This document shows, piece by piece, positions 26,077 to 36,164 of a stretch of 64,000 nucleotides of DNA. Both the position numbers and the translations under genes were made by a program. Source of the stretch: Hahella ganghwensis DSM 17046. GTDB taxonomy: Bacteria; Pseudomonadota; Gammaproteobacteria; Pseudomonadales; Oleiphilaceae. The stretch's first letter is position 1. The number at the start of each line of letters is the position of its first letter. The DNA is taken from assembly GCF_000376785.1 (NCBI RefSeq), contig NZ_AQXX01000114.1:1-64000 (forward strand), in the 5' to 3' direction. The notes beneath the pieces were generated by a model. It searched no databases. It saw nothing but the letters and a program-made list of their open reading frames with translations, and was not told where the DNA came from.

Positions 26077-28353
26077 ATGAGCACAATGTTTGACGAGGGT
26101 ATCGAGCGCCTTCCTTTGAAGGAGTATACGGAAAAAGCCTATCTCGATTATTCGATGTACGTCATCCTTGACCGGGCGTTGCCACACATCGGGGATGGAC
26201 TCAAGCCTGTGCAGAGGCGAATTGTATACGCCATGTCTGAGTTGGGGCTGAATGCTGCGGCCAAGCACAAGAAGTCTGCGCGGACAGTGGGTGATGTTTT
26301 GGGTAAATTCCACCCTCATGGGGACAGCGCCTGTTATGAAGCCATGGTGTTGATGGCCCAGCCCTTTTCCTATCGCTATCCTCTGGTAGATGGACAGGGC
26401 AACTGGGGCTCGGCAGATGACCCCAAATCCTTCGCGGCGATGCGTTACACAGAGTCCCGATTGGCAAAATATTCAGAAGTCCTGCTGAAAGAGGTCAGTC
26501 AGGGGACGGTTGATTGGGTTACGAACTTCGATGGCAGTCTGGATGAACCGTCTGTCTTGCCGGCACGATTACCTAATCTTCTGCTGAACGGCACGACCGG
26601 GATTGCGGTGGGTATGGCCACGGATATACCTCCCCACAACCTCAGAGAGGTGGCAGAGGCTTGCATACATTTGCTCGATCATCCTTCTGCAACGGTTCAG
26701 GATTTGGCCACTTTTGTCCCTGCGCCGGATTTTCCTACCGGTGGTGAAATTGTCACCAGCACTGAAGATCTGCTGAAAATGTACGAATCCGGCCGTGGAT
26801 CAGTCAAGATGCGGGCCAAGTATATCAGTGAAGGGCAGGATATTGTCGTCACTGAGTTGCCCCATCAGGTATCCGGCGCCCGAGTGCTGGAACAGATCGC
26901 CCAGCAGATGCAAGCCAAAAAGCTTCCCATGGTGGCTGACTTGCGCGATGAGTCTGACCATGAAAATCCAACTCGCCTGGTTATTGTTCCGCGTTCAAAC
27001 CGGGTTGACGCAGAATCTTTAATGGCTCACTTGTTTGCGACCACAGACCTTGAGAAAAACTACAGGGTCAATCTGAATGTCATCGGACTGGATGGCCGCC
27101 CGGCTGTCAAAGATTTGCGTACATTACTCAAAGAATGGCTGACATTCCGCACTGAAACAATCCGGCGACGTCTGCAACACCGTTTGCAAAAGGTCTTGGA
27201 CCGGTTGCATATCTTGGACGGTTTGCTGATCGCATTTCTGAATATTGACGAAGTAATTCATATTATCCGGACAGAAGACAAACCCAAGCCGGCGCTGATG
27301 GAGCGCTTTGGATTGTCTGAAGTACAGGCTGATTGGGTGCTGGATACCCGATTGCGTCAGTTAGCTCGCCTTGAAGAGATGAAAATCAAGGCCGAGCAGG
27401 AAGAGCTGGAGAAAGAGCGTAAAAGTCTCGAGTCAATTCTTGGATCAGAAGCCAGACTGCGTAAAAAAGTAAAACTGGAAATCAAGGAAGACATGGAAAC
27501 CTTTGGGGACGAGCGTCGCTCTCCATTGGTAGAGGCTCAGGAAGCCCAGGCCTTTAGTGAAGTTGAATTGATTGCTTCGGAACCCGTCACGGTTGTGCTT
27601 TCGGAAAAAGGTTGGGTCCGTTCCGCAAAAGGGCATGATATTGATCCCGTGGGGCTTAACTATAAGTCCGGTGATAAGTTCAGGGCGGCTGCGCTTGGGC
27701 GCAGTAACCAGAATGCGATTTTCCTCGACAGTACCGGTCGCTCATATAGTTTGCCAGCGCACACGCTGCCGTCCGCCCGGGGACAGGGCGAGCCGATTAC
27801 CGGACGAGTTAACCCACCGTCAGGCGCCGGTATGCTGCATGTGTTGATGGGCGATGATAAAGCCAAAGTGCTACTGGCTTCTGATGCCGGATATGGTTTC
27901 GTGGCCACTGTTGAAGACATGCAATCTAAAAACCGGGCTGGTAAAGCGTTAATCTCCCTGCCCAAAGGAGGAGAGGTGATGGCTCCTCAGTTGCTTGGAA
28001 AGCGCTCTAACCCGCATCTTGTGGCAGTCTCCAATGAGGGACGGATGCTGGTATTTCCTATCAGCGAACTGCCCGAGCTTGCCAAGGGCAAAGGCAATAA
28101 AATCATCAGCATTCCGTCTGCCAGACTGCAGGCGCGTGAGGAATGGATGGCTCATATGGCGATTGTGGGAGAAGAAGAGAGTCTGGTGATTCATGCGGGC
28201 AAACGCTTCCTGAAGTTAAGTGCTTCAGATCTGGCTCATTATATTGGGGAGCGTGGTCGTCGGGGTCATAAACTGCCCCGCGGGCTGCAGAGAGTAGACC
28301 GACTGGAAGTCTTGACGGACGCAAAACCGGCTGACGAAAACTCAGCGGACTGA
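26077..28353 (+). CDS. parC: DNA topoisomerase IV subunit A
   Basis: The breakage-reunion subunit of topoisomerase IV, which decatenates daughter chromosomes together with ParE (not in this window). The N-terminal core shows [20 protein letters not shown] and [16 protein letters not shown]. The quinolone region [16 protein letters not shown] has the wild-type Ser and Glu. The catalytic Tyr is in [11 protein letters not shown] coiled-coil ([19 protein letters not shown]) and C-terminal pinwheel repeats follow. At 758 residues it matches the usual ParC length. It is followed 30 bp later by serB, as part of a Pseudomonas-like gene order. Confidence 0.97.
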   Translation: MSTMFDEGIERLPLKEYTEKAYLDYSMYVILDRALPHIGDGLKPVQRRIVYAMSELGLNAAAKHKKSARTVGDVLGKFHPHGDSACYEAMVLMAQPFSYRYPLVDGQGNWGSADDPKSFAAMRYTESRLAKYSEVLLKEVSQGTVDWVTNFDGSLDEPSVLPARLPNLLLNGTTGIAVGMATDIPPHNLREVAEACIHLLDHPSATVQDLATFVPAPDFPTGGEIVTSTEDLLKMYESGRGSVKMRAKYISEGQDIVVTELPHQVSGARVLEQIAQQMQAKKLPMVADLRDESDHENPTRLVIVPRSNRVDAESLMAHLFATTDLEKNYRVNLNVIGLDGRPAVKDLRTLLKEWLTFRTETIRRRLQHRLQKVLDRLHILDGLLIAFLNIDEVIHIIRTEDKPKPALMERFGLSEVQADWVLDTRLRQLARLEEMKIKAEQEELEKERKSLESILGSEARLRKKVKLEIKEDMETFGDERRSPLVEAQEAQAFSEVELIASEPVTVVLSEKGWVRSAKGHDIDPVGLNYKSGDKFRAAALGRSNQNAIFLDSTGRSYSLPAHTLPSARGQGEPITGRVNPPSGAGMLHVLMGDDKAKVLLASDAGYGFVATVEDMQSKNRAGKALISLPKGGEVMAPQLLGKRSNPHLVAVSNEGRMLVFPISELPELAKGKGNKIISIPSARLQAREEWMAHMAIVGEEESLVIHAGKRFLKLSASDLAHYIGERGRRGHKLPRGLQRVDRLEVLTDAKPADENSAD

Positions 28354-28383
28354 CGTAGTACTGTGTAGACAGGTATCTGACGA

Positions 28384-29610
28384 GTGAATGAAATACTATT
28401 GATCAATGTGTCCGGGGTGGATAAACCCGGACTGACATCATCCATAACCCACATTATGGCGGAATATGGATTGGTCATTCTGGATATCGGGCAGGCGGTC
28501 ATCCACGACCATCTGACCTGGGGAATTCTGGTACAGATTCCGGCATCTCAGGAATCAGCGCCGGTTTTGAAAGATTTATTATTCAGAATGCATGAGCTGA
28601 ATCTGCAGGTGCAGTTCACGCCGGTGACTGATGAAGAATATATGGAATGGGTGAGTGGAAAAGGCAAGGATCGCTATATTGTCACTCTGCTTTCCAGGGA
28701 AATTACTGCCGAACAGATTGCCACAGTGTCCGGCATTACGGCGGCCAGCGGTTTGAATATCGACAATATTACCCGGCTCTCCAGTCGCTTGTCTCTATAT
28801 GAGGATCGTTCTCAGGCACAAGCCTGTGTTGAGTTCTCGGTGCGTGGAAATCCAAGTGATCTCAACGAACTGAAGAAAGAATTCCTGCAGGTGGCTAACG
28901 AACTCGCGGTGGATATTGCTTTCCAGAAAGATGATATTTTCCGTCGTAACCGAAGGTTGGTTGTGTTCGATATGGATTCCACTCTGATTGAAGCCGAAGT
29001 GATTGATGAGTTGGCCAAAGAAGCGGGTGTTGGGGATCAGGTGTCAGAGATTACCGAAAGCGCTATGCGTGGCGAGCTGGACTTCTCACAGAGCTTTAAA
29101 AAGAGAGTGGGGCTGCTAAAAGGGTTGCCGGAATCTGTACTGGAAAACGTCTGTCAGCGCCTGGTATTGACCGAGGGGGCTGAGAAGCTCATCAGTACTC
29201 TACGCAAGCTGGGCTATAAGACAGCCATTTTGTCTGGAGGCTTCACCTATTTTGCCAAGTATCTGCAAAATAAACTGGGTATTGATTACATCTATGCCAA
29301 CGAACTGGATATTAAAGACGGAGCCGTAACAGGGGAAGTCACCGGCAGAGTAGTGGATGGTGCCCGTAAGGCTGAACTTCTCCATGAAATTGCTGAGCGC
29401 GAAGGGGTGCAGTTGCAGCAGGTTATTGCTGTCGGAGACGGGGCTAACGATCTACCTATGCTCAGCGTCGCTGGGCTGGGTGTGGCATTCCGCGCCAAGC
29501 CATTGGTCAAGGAGTCTGCCAGACACTCTATTTCTACTTTGGGGCTGGACAGTATTCTGTATTTATTAGGCTTCAGGGACAGCGATACGGCTTTGCTGGA
29601 AGAGTTATAA
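28384..29610 (+). CDS. serB: Phosphoserine phosphatase with N-terminal ACT domains
   Basis: The last step of serine biosynthesis, O-phosphoserine to serine. Residues about 1-180 hold two ACT-like modules (ILLINVSGVDKPGLTSSITH; YIVTLLSREITAEQIATVSG). From about 195 the HAD domain follows: motif I VVFDMDSTLIEAEVIDELAK, motif II ILSGGFTYFAKYL, a motif III Lys in GRVVDGARKAELL, and motif IV IAVGDGANDLPML. The 408-residue length fits the long SerB of Pseudomonas. The start is GTG at 28384; no in-frame ATG lies nearby and the ACT strand begins at once (NEILLINVSG). It is convergent with fimX. Confidence 0.96.
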   Translation: MNEILLINVSGVDKPGLTSSITHIMAEYGLVILDIGQAVIHDHLTWGILVQIPASQESAPVLKDLLFRMHELNLQVQFTPVTDEEYMEWVSGKGKDRYIVTLLSREITAEQIATVSGITAASGLNIDNITRLSSRLSLYEDRSQAQACVEFSVRGNPSDLNELKKEFLQVANELAVDIAFQKDDIFRRNRRLVVFDMDSTLIEAEVIDELAKEAGVGDQVSEITESAMRGELDFSQSFKKRVGLLKGLPESVLENVCQRLVLTEGAEKLISTLRKLGYKTAILSGGFTYFAKYLQNKLGIDYIYANELDIKDGAVTGEVTGRVVDGARKAELLHEIAEREGVQLQQVIAVGDGANDLPMLSVAGLGVAFRAKPLVKESARHSISTLGLDSILYLLGFRDSDTALLEEL

Positions 29611-29633
29611 AGTGCTGAAGTTCCAAGCTATAT

Positions 29634-29668
29634 AAAAAAAGGACGACATATCTGTCGTCCTTTTTTTT
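29634..29668. terminator. Bidirectional terminator between serB and fimX
   Basis: Seven A, GGACGACA, loop TATC, TGTCGTCC and eight T form a stem of about 15 bp with ideal A/T arms. Both converging genes end within about 25 bp of it. Confidence 0.93.
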
Positions 29669-29686
29669 GGAGGGGACAGGAGAGAG

Positions 29687-31774
29687 TTACTCTCCCTCGC
29701 TGAAGTCGTAGTTCATTTCAGTCGTCGGCTCTTGCAGATAGTAACCCTGGATATAGTTGACCCCTGCCTGCCATAGGGTTGACAGTACAGATGCATTCTC
29801 CACAAAGGGAACAATCGTCAATTTCTCCGCTTCCTGAAGTCGCTGAATGATCTCCTTCACATGTGCCCGGGCCTTTTCGTCTTTCTGAATTTCTTCAGTG
29901 TAAGACCCGTCCAGTTTCACATAGTCTGCGTTTATGTGTTTGAAGGTGTTGAAAGGGTTCAAGGCACAACCGAATTGATTGATGGATATTTTGCAGCCGA
30001 GTTTCTGCAACCCTTCGGTGAATTCTTTGGCCTGCTTCAGATATTCGATTCCATCGCTTTCCTTGATCTGGAAGATCAGGGAGTTTCCTGGCAATTTGGC
30101 GGCTTTCAGTGCAACACCAAGCCATTCAACAAAGCTTTTGTCCACAATGGTATGAGGGGTGATATTGAGAAACAGTCTTGAGTCGTGTCCCTTGGAGCGA
30201 TGAGAGCTAAGGCTCTTGATATTCTGCAGAATGACCCAGCGATCCAGTTTTGTGGAAAGTTCCGCACTTGAGTCAATCGGCAGGAATTTAGACGGGCTGA
30301 TTTCTTCCTGTTTCTCGTTGATCATTCGAAGGAAGGCTTCGTAGTGCTCTTCCCCTTCACCACGAAGGCCTATAATCGGCTGGAACAGCAGCTTGAATCG
30401 ATTGTTATCCAGTGCTGTCTGTAGGGTTGCCATCAAGTCTTCGCTACTGGCGTCACCCTCAAAATCGACAGTGTTATAGACATACACACCATTGCCTTTT
30501 TCCGAGCCTTTCAGTGTATTTACATGTGAGCAGGCTCTGTGGGCTCGCGTCATCAGGTCATTGGCGGCTGGCGCGTTCTCGTTGATTCTGGCAATACCAA
30601 TACTGGCGGTGATTTGAGCCGTTTTGTCACCAACCTCAAACAGATTTTCTGCAATCTGGTGGCATAAATCCTTGGCAAACTTTTCCGCTGCCTTGGTGTC
30701 AGACATCATGCTGATGATGCCAAAGGTTTCATCTCCCAGCCGCGCAATGGCGTAATCCTCAGGGCAGACTTTGCGCAGCATGGAAGCCACGTCGGCCAGG
30801 ATGGTATCAGCACCGGCAATGCCATATTCGGCTCGGGCATTACTGAAGTCATCCAGTTCGAGATAGAGTAGATTGGCCTGAACTTCACGGTTGAGCGCTT
30901 TTTCAACAATGTTGTCCAGGTGTTCCATAAAATGAATCTTGTTGTACAGACCGGTGAGCAGATCTTCGCTGCTGAATTTTCTCAGCTTTTCTTCGAGCTC
31001 TGAATCAACTTCAGGTCTGACAATCAACTGTGTGCAGGCTTCACCATCATAGGTGGCCTGAGAGAACGATATGACGACATCCGTCTCCGTACCGTCCTCT
31101 TTCTGAATCGTGCAGGTCAGTTCGTTGCCCGAGGAACTCCCTTCGTTCATACGCTTCATGAAGCTCTTGAACTTTTCTTTACTGTTGCCGGCAACGGTGT
31201 CCATGACAGGGATACACATCAGGTCATCGATGTCTTCATAACCGAAAAGATCCAGATATGCTTTGTTTGAGAATACATGCATACCTTCATTGATATACGC
31301 AATCGCATCCATGGAGCTTTCCAGCAGAATATTACAGCGTTTTTCTGCTTCCCTGAGGTAGACTTCCATATTACGGCGTTTGCGTCTTTCTTCCAGATCC
31401 CCCAACTCTCTCTTTACAGCGAGCATTAATCTGGAAAGTGAGTCTGCCGGAAGAACATCCCGGGCACCTTGTTTGAGCGCGCCAATCGCCGTTTCTTCGT
31501 CAAAGTTTTCTAACAGGACAATAAAGGGGATATCCTTCTCCTGCTGTTTAATTTGCTCAAGACAGGCGGCATAAGTCACTTCACCATCTGATTCGCGTGA
31601 GATGAACAGGTCCCATACCTGCTCCGCCAGAGACTCGTCCAGGTCTTCCAGGCTGGTAACGCGGTGCGCTCTGGTTGCCTTTCCTGCATTGCGCATGAGG
31701 CTGACCACTTTCTCTGCGTCATTTTGCGAAGAGTCCAGAAGCAGCAAATGTACGGTTTGATTTTTTTTCTGCAT
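29687..31774 (-). CDS. fimX: FimX-type c-di-GMP effector with degenerate GGDEF and EAL domains
   Basis: The 695-residue protein has the FimX layout: an N-terminal receiver-like domain (VHLLLLDSSQNDAEKVVSLM, about 1-125), PAS (LLESSMDAIAYINEGMHVFS, 145-260), GGDEF (LLTGLYNKIHFMEHLDNI, 265-430) and EAL (LLFQPIIGLRGEGEEHYEAF, 440-690). Signature sites are degenerate: the GGDEF loop is LGDETF and EAL is EAF, so it is probably a c-di-GMP-binding effector rather than an enzyme. In Pseudomonas and Xanthomonas FimX controls type IV pilus assembly at the pole. The neighbours (serB downstream, a PA4958-type gene upstream) are as in Pseudomonas. The receiver-like domain appears to lack the canonical acidic pocket. 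Confidence 0.93.
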   Translation of the reverse strand: MQKKNQTVHLLLLDSSQNDAEKVVSLMRNAGKATRAHRVTSLEDLDESLAEQVWDLFISRESDGEVTYAACLEQIKQQEKDIPFIVLLENFDEETAIGALKQGARDVLPADSLSRLMLAVKRELGDLEERRKRRNMEVYLREAEKRCNILLESSMDAIAYINEGMHVFSNKAYLDLFGYEDIDDLMCIPVMDTVAGNSKEKFKSFMKRMNEGSSSGNELTCTIQKEDGTETDVVISFSQATYDGEACTQLIVRPEVDSELEEKLRKFSSEDLLTGLYNKIHFMEHLDNIVEKALNREVQANLLYLELDDFSNARAEYGIAGADTILADVASMLRKVCPEDYAIARLGDETFGIISMMSDTKAAEKFAKDLCHQIAENLFEVGDKTAQITASIGIARINENAPAANDLMTRAHRACSHVNTLKGSEKGNGVYVYNTVDFEGDASSEDLMATLQTALDNNRFKLLFQPIIGLRGEGEEHYEAFLRMINEKQEEISPSKFLPIDSSAELSTKLDRWVILQNIKSLSSHRSKGHDSRLFLNITPHTIVDKSFVEWLGVALKAAKLPGNSLIFQIKESDGIEYLKQAKEFTEGLQKLGCKISINQFGCALNPFNTFKHINADYVKLDGSYTEEIQKDEKARAHVKEIIQRLQEAEKLTIVPFVENASVLSTLWQAGVNYIQGYYLQEPTTEMNYDFSEGE

Positions 31775-32108
31775 GTAATCAGGCTAACTTAATTCGATAT
31801 AGAGTTGCTGCATGTTGATGACCTGTAAAAGAAAACGCAACAACAGTATGTCCATTTCGGTAAACAACTTTTTTATTCTAGGAGTCGCCGGCCATTCTCA
31901 CAAGACGATTAATGGACTTTGTGCAGATTCATTGCGATTTCGTTCAAATAGCGACCATCGTCACCGGTCCTGATTGAAAAATTCAAGTTTTCTCAGGGAA
32001 AGGTGACTAATTATTCCGCTCTGACAACTGTTCGCGGTGATTCATGTAACTTGTGATGTTTGGGGCTGGCGAAGGTGGGTTCGCAGCCCCGGTTCTTGGT
32101 TAGCTTGG
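31775..32108. other. Intergenic region upstream of fimX
   Basis: About 330 bp, with no gene supported. The left part should hold the fimX promoter. Near the right edge GGGGCTG (32062-32068) and CAGCCCC (32084-32090), extended by CGAA/TTCG inside, form a stem-loop just past the stop of the PilZ-like gene; it lacks a T-tract on the minus strand, so it is only a possible terminator. Confidence 0.45.
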
Positions 32109-33905
32109 CTAGAGAGTGGGCCAAAGTGAATCAAAATCGTCTTCACTCGCCTTACTTGCCTTCACTTCGGATTGAGCCTGCTGCATAGCCTGACTGAGGA
32201 ACTTGATTTCAAACTGACTGAAGCTTCCTGTAGAGGATACCCGACGGCTAAGCTGGACTTTTGATTCCCTTCCCTTTTTATTCAGGACGACCTTGTGGCC
32301 GACCTGGAAGGGCAGGCGGGGCGTAATGAGTGTTGCAGGCTGGCCGATGGAAGGTAGCTCGGGCAAGAGCAAGCCGCGTAAGAACTCACTGCTGTCACCG
32401 GTCTTTTGTGTCAACTGCACACCACATGGCTTGGCGTTGGGGGCGAGGAGTTCTACTCCGAATTGTGTGCCGTGCTGTTTTACTTGGCGAATCCAGCGAA
32501 TGACGCCAATACTCCAGGGCTGATTCTCTTCTTCTCTTAGTCCCAGAAGTTCCCCGGCCTGGACATTACCTGGAACATCGCCTGACCATTGGATGCAATA
32601 GCCACCCGGACTGGTATTGATCAGAGGAACAATGTGTTGGGAGTAGTTGCGTTTGGTGTCGCTACTTGCGCCACCAGAGGCTCCGGTGAAGCTTATAGGT
32701 GTCATTTCGGCACTGGTACGATTGATTCCGGATGGGCCGGAATCAAATGAGGAGGACCAGATATCCGACGTCTGCGCCCGGTGCAGATAGTAATTGGCAT
32801 CGTGCTCTTCCCCATCTTGCCGCATCAGGAGGGCATTAAAGTCCACATTACCTGCACAGAAATAGTGGGTGGACGACAATCCGACCGTCAGGAATATCCT
32901 GCCGTTGGTGGATAGGCGTTTAAATGTGCGTTTGGTCAGGATGCCGAGCGCTTTGCTGAGAGACCCAAGAACATTGTCGGCCACCCGCACCGGCATATCC
33001 AGAATGTCATCAGGTGCGCGCTTATGCTGGTTCAGATAAGCGATGTAATCTGTGAGTTTGTCCACCAGTTCGGCAGTATCGAAACCCATGCCGTCAGCAA
33101 CTGGAGGCCCCGAGTGCAGCGCACGATAGTAGGGAGGGCTGTCGCTATGGGGATTTATCAGGAAAAGTCCTGCACTTTCGCCATAGGCCAGATGAGTGTG
33201 TTCTGCCAAGGCGTCAAAAGCCTCATATACCACTGAAATATCGTTCTGGCGCATTTGGTTGGGCTTGCTGCACCCTAAAAGCACGATTCGTTTATAGGTA
33301 TGCTCAATGCTGGTCTCGTCGTTACACGACAGCTCTTTATCCTTGACCTTGGTATGCTCGATACCATGCTCATGGGCAAAGTTATACAACTGGTGAATTT
33401 CCAGCCATACGTTGGGAGGGCTCTGACAATAGAGTTGGTATGAGCGAACCACACACCGGGCCAGGTCGGAGATAGCGCGATGGCAGGCAGGAGCCAGGTT
33501 TTTGATGGCTTTATCGCTGGCTCCCTGATTTAACTGATCGTGGATAACCGATTTATAGCCGTTGGCCAGGTGAAGCTGCAGAGCCTGGGCCAGATTGGCT
33601 ATCTTGCGCTGCTTTTCCGGGAGCACAATGGAGTGATTGAGAAAGTGTTTGGAAAGCTCTTTGCACACGTAATACACAGGGCTACGTAGAATTTCCACCA
33701 GTTGATAGCGGACGCTGGGCGCTAGTATCAACTGATTCAGTTCCATTACCGCATGATATAAGCGCTTGGCAGTTTCCCCGATATTTGCCATCGGAAGGTT
33801 ACTTACCCACTGCTCCATTTGTTTGGGATTCGCCTCACAGAAGGAAAGACTGGTTAACTTCTGCTCAGGAACAGTTATTTGAAGTGCTGAACTAGTTTCG
33901 TCCAT
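32109..33905 (-). CDS. PA4958-type protein with degenerate C-terminal PilZ-like domain
   Basis: A 598-residue soluble protein. The N-terminal two thirds are helical (AKRLYHAVMELNQLILAPSV; ALQLHLANGYKSVIHDQLNQ) with a middle region like a sensor domain (SVVYEAFDALAEHTHLAYGE). The C-terminal part about 425-500 looks like a PilZ barrel: LINTSPGGYCIQWSG fits the (D/N)xSxxG motif and GVIRWIRQVKQHGTQFGVEL is the typical following strand pair. The preceding RxxxR c-di-GMP-binding motif is not intact (KRNYSQH), so ligand binding is doubtful. Position next to fimX equals PA4958 in Pseudomonas as I remember it, which suggests a shared role in c-di-GMP or pilus control; this is inference. Confidence 0.75.
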   Translation of the reverse strand: MDETSSALQITVPEQKLTSLSFCEANPKQMEQWVSNLPMANIGETAKRLYHAVMELNQLILAPSVRYQLVEILRSPVYYVCKELSKHFLNHSIVLPEKQRKIANLAQALQLHLANGYKSVIHDQLNQGASDKAIKNLAPACHRAISDLARCVVRSYQLYCQSPPNVWLEIHQLYNFAHEHGIEHTKVKDKELSCNDETSIEHTYKRIVLLGCSKPNQMRQNDISVVYEAFDALAEHTHLAYGESAGLFLINPHSDSPPYYRALHSGPPVADGMGFDTAELVDKLTDYIAYLNQHKRAPDDILDMPVRVADNVLGSLSKALGILTKRTFKRLSTNGRIFLTVGLSSTHYFCAGNVDFNALLMRQDGEEHDANYYLHRAQTSDIWSSSFDSGPSGINRTSAEMTPISFTGASGGASSDTKRNYSQHIVPLINTSPGGYCIQWSGDVPGNVQAGELLGLREEENQPWSIGVIRWIRQVKQHGTQFGVELLAPNAKPCGVQLTQKTGDSSEFLRGLLLPELPSIGQPATLITPRLPFQVGHKVVLNKKGRESKVQLSRRVSSTGSFSQFEIKFLSQAMQQAQSEVKASKASEDDFDSLWPTL

Positions 33906-34223
33906 GCATCACGACCATTTTGTGCTCATTTAATTTTTGTATGCTTCTTGACCTTGGTATCCGGCCAATCAGAGTGTAGTGAGATGTCATTTCATACTCT
34001 AACTAAAGCGCCATTTTGATGAAGCATTCGTCATAGCTAGAGTATTCAATGTAACCTCGACACATTCTCACGAACCTTTTCTAATCTCACCTTAAATTAA
34101 GTTCTTAGTAGTTAGAATAGCAAATAATCCGCAAACCGTTGGATTCTGCTGAAATTTCCCATGTTCTTACATAGTTTTACAGAATTGCTTACATTTTGTA
34201 ACTGCGGCGCTCAAAATCATTGC
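33906..34223. other. Intergenic region, no gene supported
   Basis: About 320 bp, AT-rich, between two minus-strand genes. It should carry the promoter of the PilZ-like gene. No terminator hairpin for the upstream epmB gene is obvious, and no repeat or small gene is seen. Confidence 0.4.
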
Positions 34224-35327
34224 TCAGGCCCAGACAGGTGACTTGGATTTTTCCCCTGGAATTTCCTGTACCAGCCGTGGCACCAGGTAACCGGGTAATC
34301 GACTCCGCAGGTCCTGCATTATCTGATCAATTGTGTGGGATTGGGTGTCAAAGTGAGCTGCGCCAGTGACTTTGTCCAACAGGTGCAGGTAATACGGAAG
34401 TACTCTGTGCTGGAACAGGGTTTCGCTGAGTTCTGCCAATGTATTCCCATTGTCATTAATGCCTCGTAGCAGTACTGCCTGGTTGAAGAGTGCGTCAGCG
34501 TGCCTGGAAAGTTGCTCCAGGGCATCACCGGTAAGCGGGTCAATTTCACGTGGGTGATTGCTGTGTATCACGATGACGGTCTTAAGAGGCGTTTCTGACA
34601 GGAGTTGCAGAAGTCCTTCGGTTACCCGTGTTGGTAATACCACTGGTAGCCGGGTGTGAATACGCAGAGTTCTGACATGGGGGGTGCTTTCTACCACCGA
34701 CAGCAGTTTCCCGAGGTGGCTGTCGGTTAACATCAAAGGATCTCCACCGCTGAGGATGATTTCTGAAATAGATGGATCTCGTGAGATGATCTGCAGACTT
34801 TCTTCCCAGTCCGACAGACTCTGTCGATGATCCTGATAGGGAAAATGCCTGCGGAAACAGTACCGGCAATGTATGGCACAGGCTCCCGTCGTTACCAGTA
34901 AAGCCCGACCATGGTACTTGTGCAGGATACCCTGAGTGGCCTGAAACTGGCTTTCTGCCAGTGGATCGCTGGAATAACCTTCTGTCATCAGACCTTCAGC
35001 GTCCAGTGGCAATACCTGTTGCAACAAGGGGTCTCTCAAGTTGCCTTTTTCAATCCTGTCTGCGTAGTGTCTGGTCACTCTGACAGGGAATTGCTTTTCT
35101 CCTGCAGCTGCCTGTTTTGCCAGGCTTACCGGGAGATCTAGATATTTGACCAGTTCGTCTGCGGATCGGATCATTTGTGCCAGATCCTGTTGCCAGGAGT
35201 CCTTCAAAGGTGCGGATGAATGGACCTTGCTTGCCTGCTCCGCGTCTGAGCAGATCAGCGTGGTCGGATTCAATGTCTTAGAAGGCGAAGCTTCAAATGA
35301 AGGGTGGTTTCGAGCTATGATTGCCAA
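34224..35327 (-). CDS. epmB: EF-P (R)-beta-lysine synthesis enzyme, lysine 2,3-aminomutase-like
   Basis: Converts L-alpha-lysine to (R)-beta-lysine for attachment to EF-P by EpmA. The radical SAM motif lies in GACAIHCRYCFRRHFPYQD (CxxxCxxC). LLQQVLPLDAEGLMTEGYSS, EIILSGGDPLMLTDSHLGKL, LRIHTRLPVVLPTRVTEGLL, LLRGINDNGNTLAELSETLF and VLPYYLHLLDKVTGAAHFDT match EpmB. The frame is open to 35456, into efp. I place the start at a TTG (35327) with GGA eight bases upstream, giving 367 residues against about 342 in E. coli; the start is uncertain. It is divergent from efp, so the two share a promoter region. Confidence 0.93.
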   Translation of the reverse strand: MAIIARNHPSFEASPSKTLNPTTLICSDAEQASKVHSSAPLKDSWQQDLAQMIRSADELVKYLDLPVSLAKQAAAGEKQFPVRVTRHYADRIEKGNLRDPLLQQVLPLDAEGLMTEGYSSDPLAESQFQATQGILHKYHGRALLVTTGACAIHCRYCFRRHFPYQDHRQSLSDWEESLQIISRDPSISEIILSGGDPLMLTDSHLGKLLSVVESTPHVRTLRIHTRLPVVLPTRVTEGLLQLLSETPLKTVIVIHSNHPREIDPLTGDALEQLSRHADALFNQAVLLRGINDNGNTLAELSETLFQHRVLPYYLHLLDKVTGAAHFDTQSHTIDQIMQDLRSRLPGYLVPRLVQEIPGEKSKSPVWA

Positions 35328-35448
35328 ATTTATTTTCCAACTAATTTCGTTAACTGGTGGTCTGCGGCCGGATATCCGGAAGATTACCAGCGTTTTTTTG
35401 TAGGCTTCGCTGATGGTCAGTGGGGCCTTTTTGCAGAGATAGAGGAAT

Positions 35449-36021
35449 ATGGCCAACTATTCTACCAACGAATTTAAATCAGGTCTCAAGGTAATGCTGG
35501 ATGGAGACCCATGCACCATTATCGATAACGAGTTTGTAAAGCCAGGCAAGGGTCAGGCGTTTAACCGGGTTAAGTACCGTAACCTGAAAACTGGTCGTGT
35601 CGGCGAAAAAACCTTCAAATCTGGTGATAGCGTGGAAGGTGCGGACGTTATCGATCTGGAAATGGAATACCTTTACACCGACGGTGAGTTCTACCACTTC
35701 ATGATGACCGATGGCTCATTCGAGCAGCACGCTGCTGATGCCAAAGCGGTTGGTGATACCACGAAATGGCTGAAAGAGCAGGATGTTTATACGGTAACTC
35801 TGTACAACGGTGCGCCTTTGTCAGTAACGCCTCCAAATTTTGTAGAGCTGGAAATTGTCGAAACTGATCCTGGCGTGCGTGGCGATACCGCTCAAGGTGG
35901 TAGTAAGCCTGCTCACCTGAGTACTGGCGCGGTCGTCAGCGTTCCTCTGTTTATTGAACAGGGTGAGATGATTCGCGTAGATACTCGGACTTCAGAATAT
36001 GTAAGCCGGGTCAAAAGCTAA
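35449..36021 (+). CDS. efp: Translation elongation factor P
   Basis: Relieves ribosome stalling at polyproline stretches. The 190-residue protein has the three beta-barrel layout: the KOW-like N-domain with [20 protein letters not shown], the middle domain ([20 protein letters not shown]) and the OB C-domain ending [20 protein letters not shown] and [17 protein letters not shown]. Lys34 in PGKGQ is the site that EpmA modifies with beta-lysine; the presence of epmA and epmB on either side supports this rather than rhamnosylation (Arg32) as in Pseudomonas. GAGGA lies close before the ATG. A strong terminator follows. Confidence 0.98.
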   Translation: MANYSTNEFKSGLKVMLDGDPCTIIDNEFVKPGKGQAFNRVKYRNLKTGRVGEKTFKSGDSVEGADVIDLEMEYLYTDGEFYHFMMTDGSFEQHAADAKAVGDTTKWLKEQDVYTVTLYNGAPLSVTPPNFVELEIVETDPGVRGDTAQGGSKPAHLSTGAVVSVPLFIEQGEMIRVDTRTSEYVSRVKS

Positions 36022-36041
36022 AAAGTCCTAACTGGAGTTCT

Positions 36042-36075
36042 AAGGGCAGGTAACTCGTTTATCTGCCCTTTTTTT
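36042..36075 (+). terminator. Terminator of efp
   Basis: AAGGGCAG (36042-36049) and CTGCCCTT (36063-36070) form a stem around a 13-nt loop and are followed by a run of T to 36075. It separates efp from epmA, which would then need its own promoter in the next 90 bp. Confidence 0.85.
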
Positions 36076-36164
36076 GGGCCTTTAAATACCTACGGTTTTA
36101 TTTTTCTGTTTGGCGTGGCTCATCGAAGTGGAAAAGAGCCGTTATGAGAGTGGATTGAACGTAT

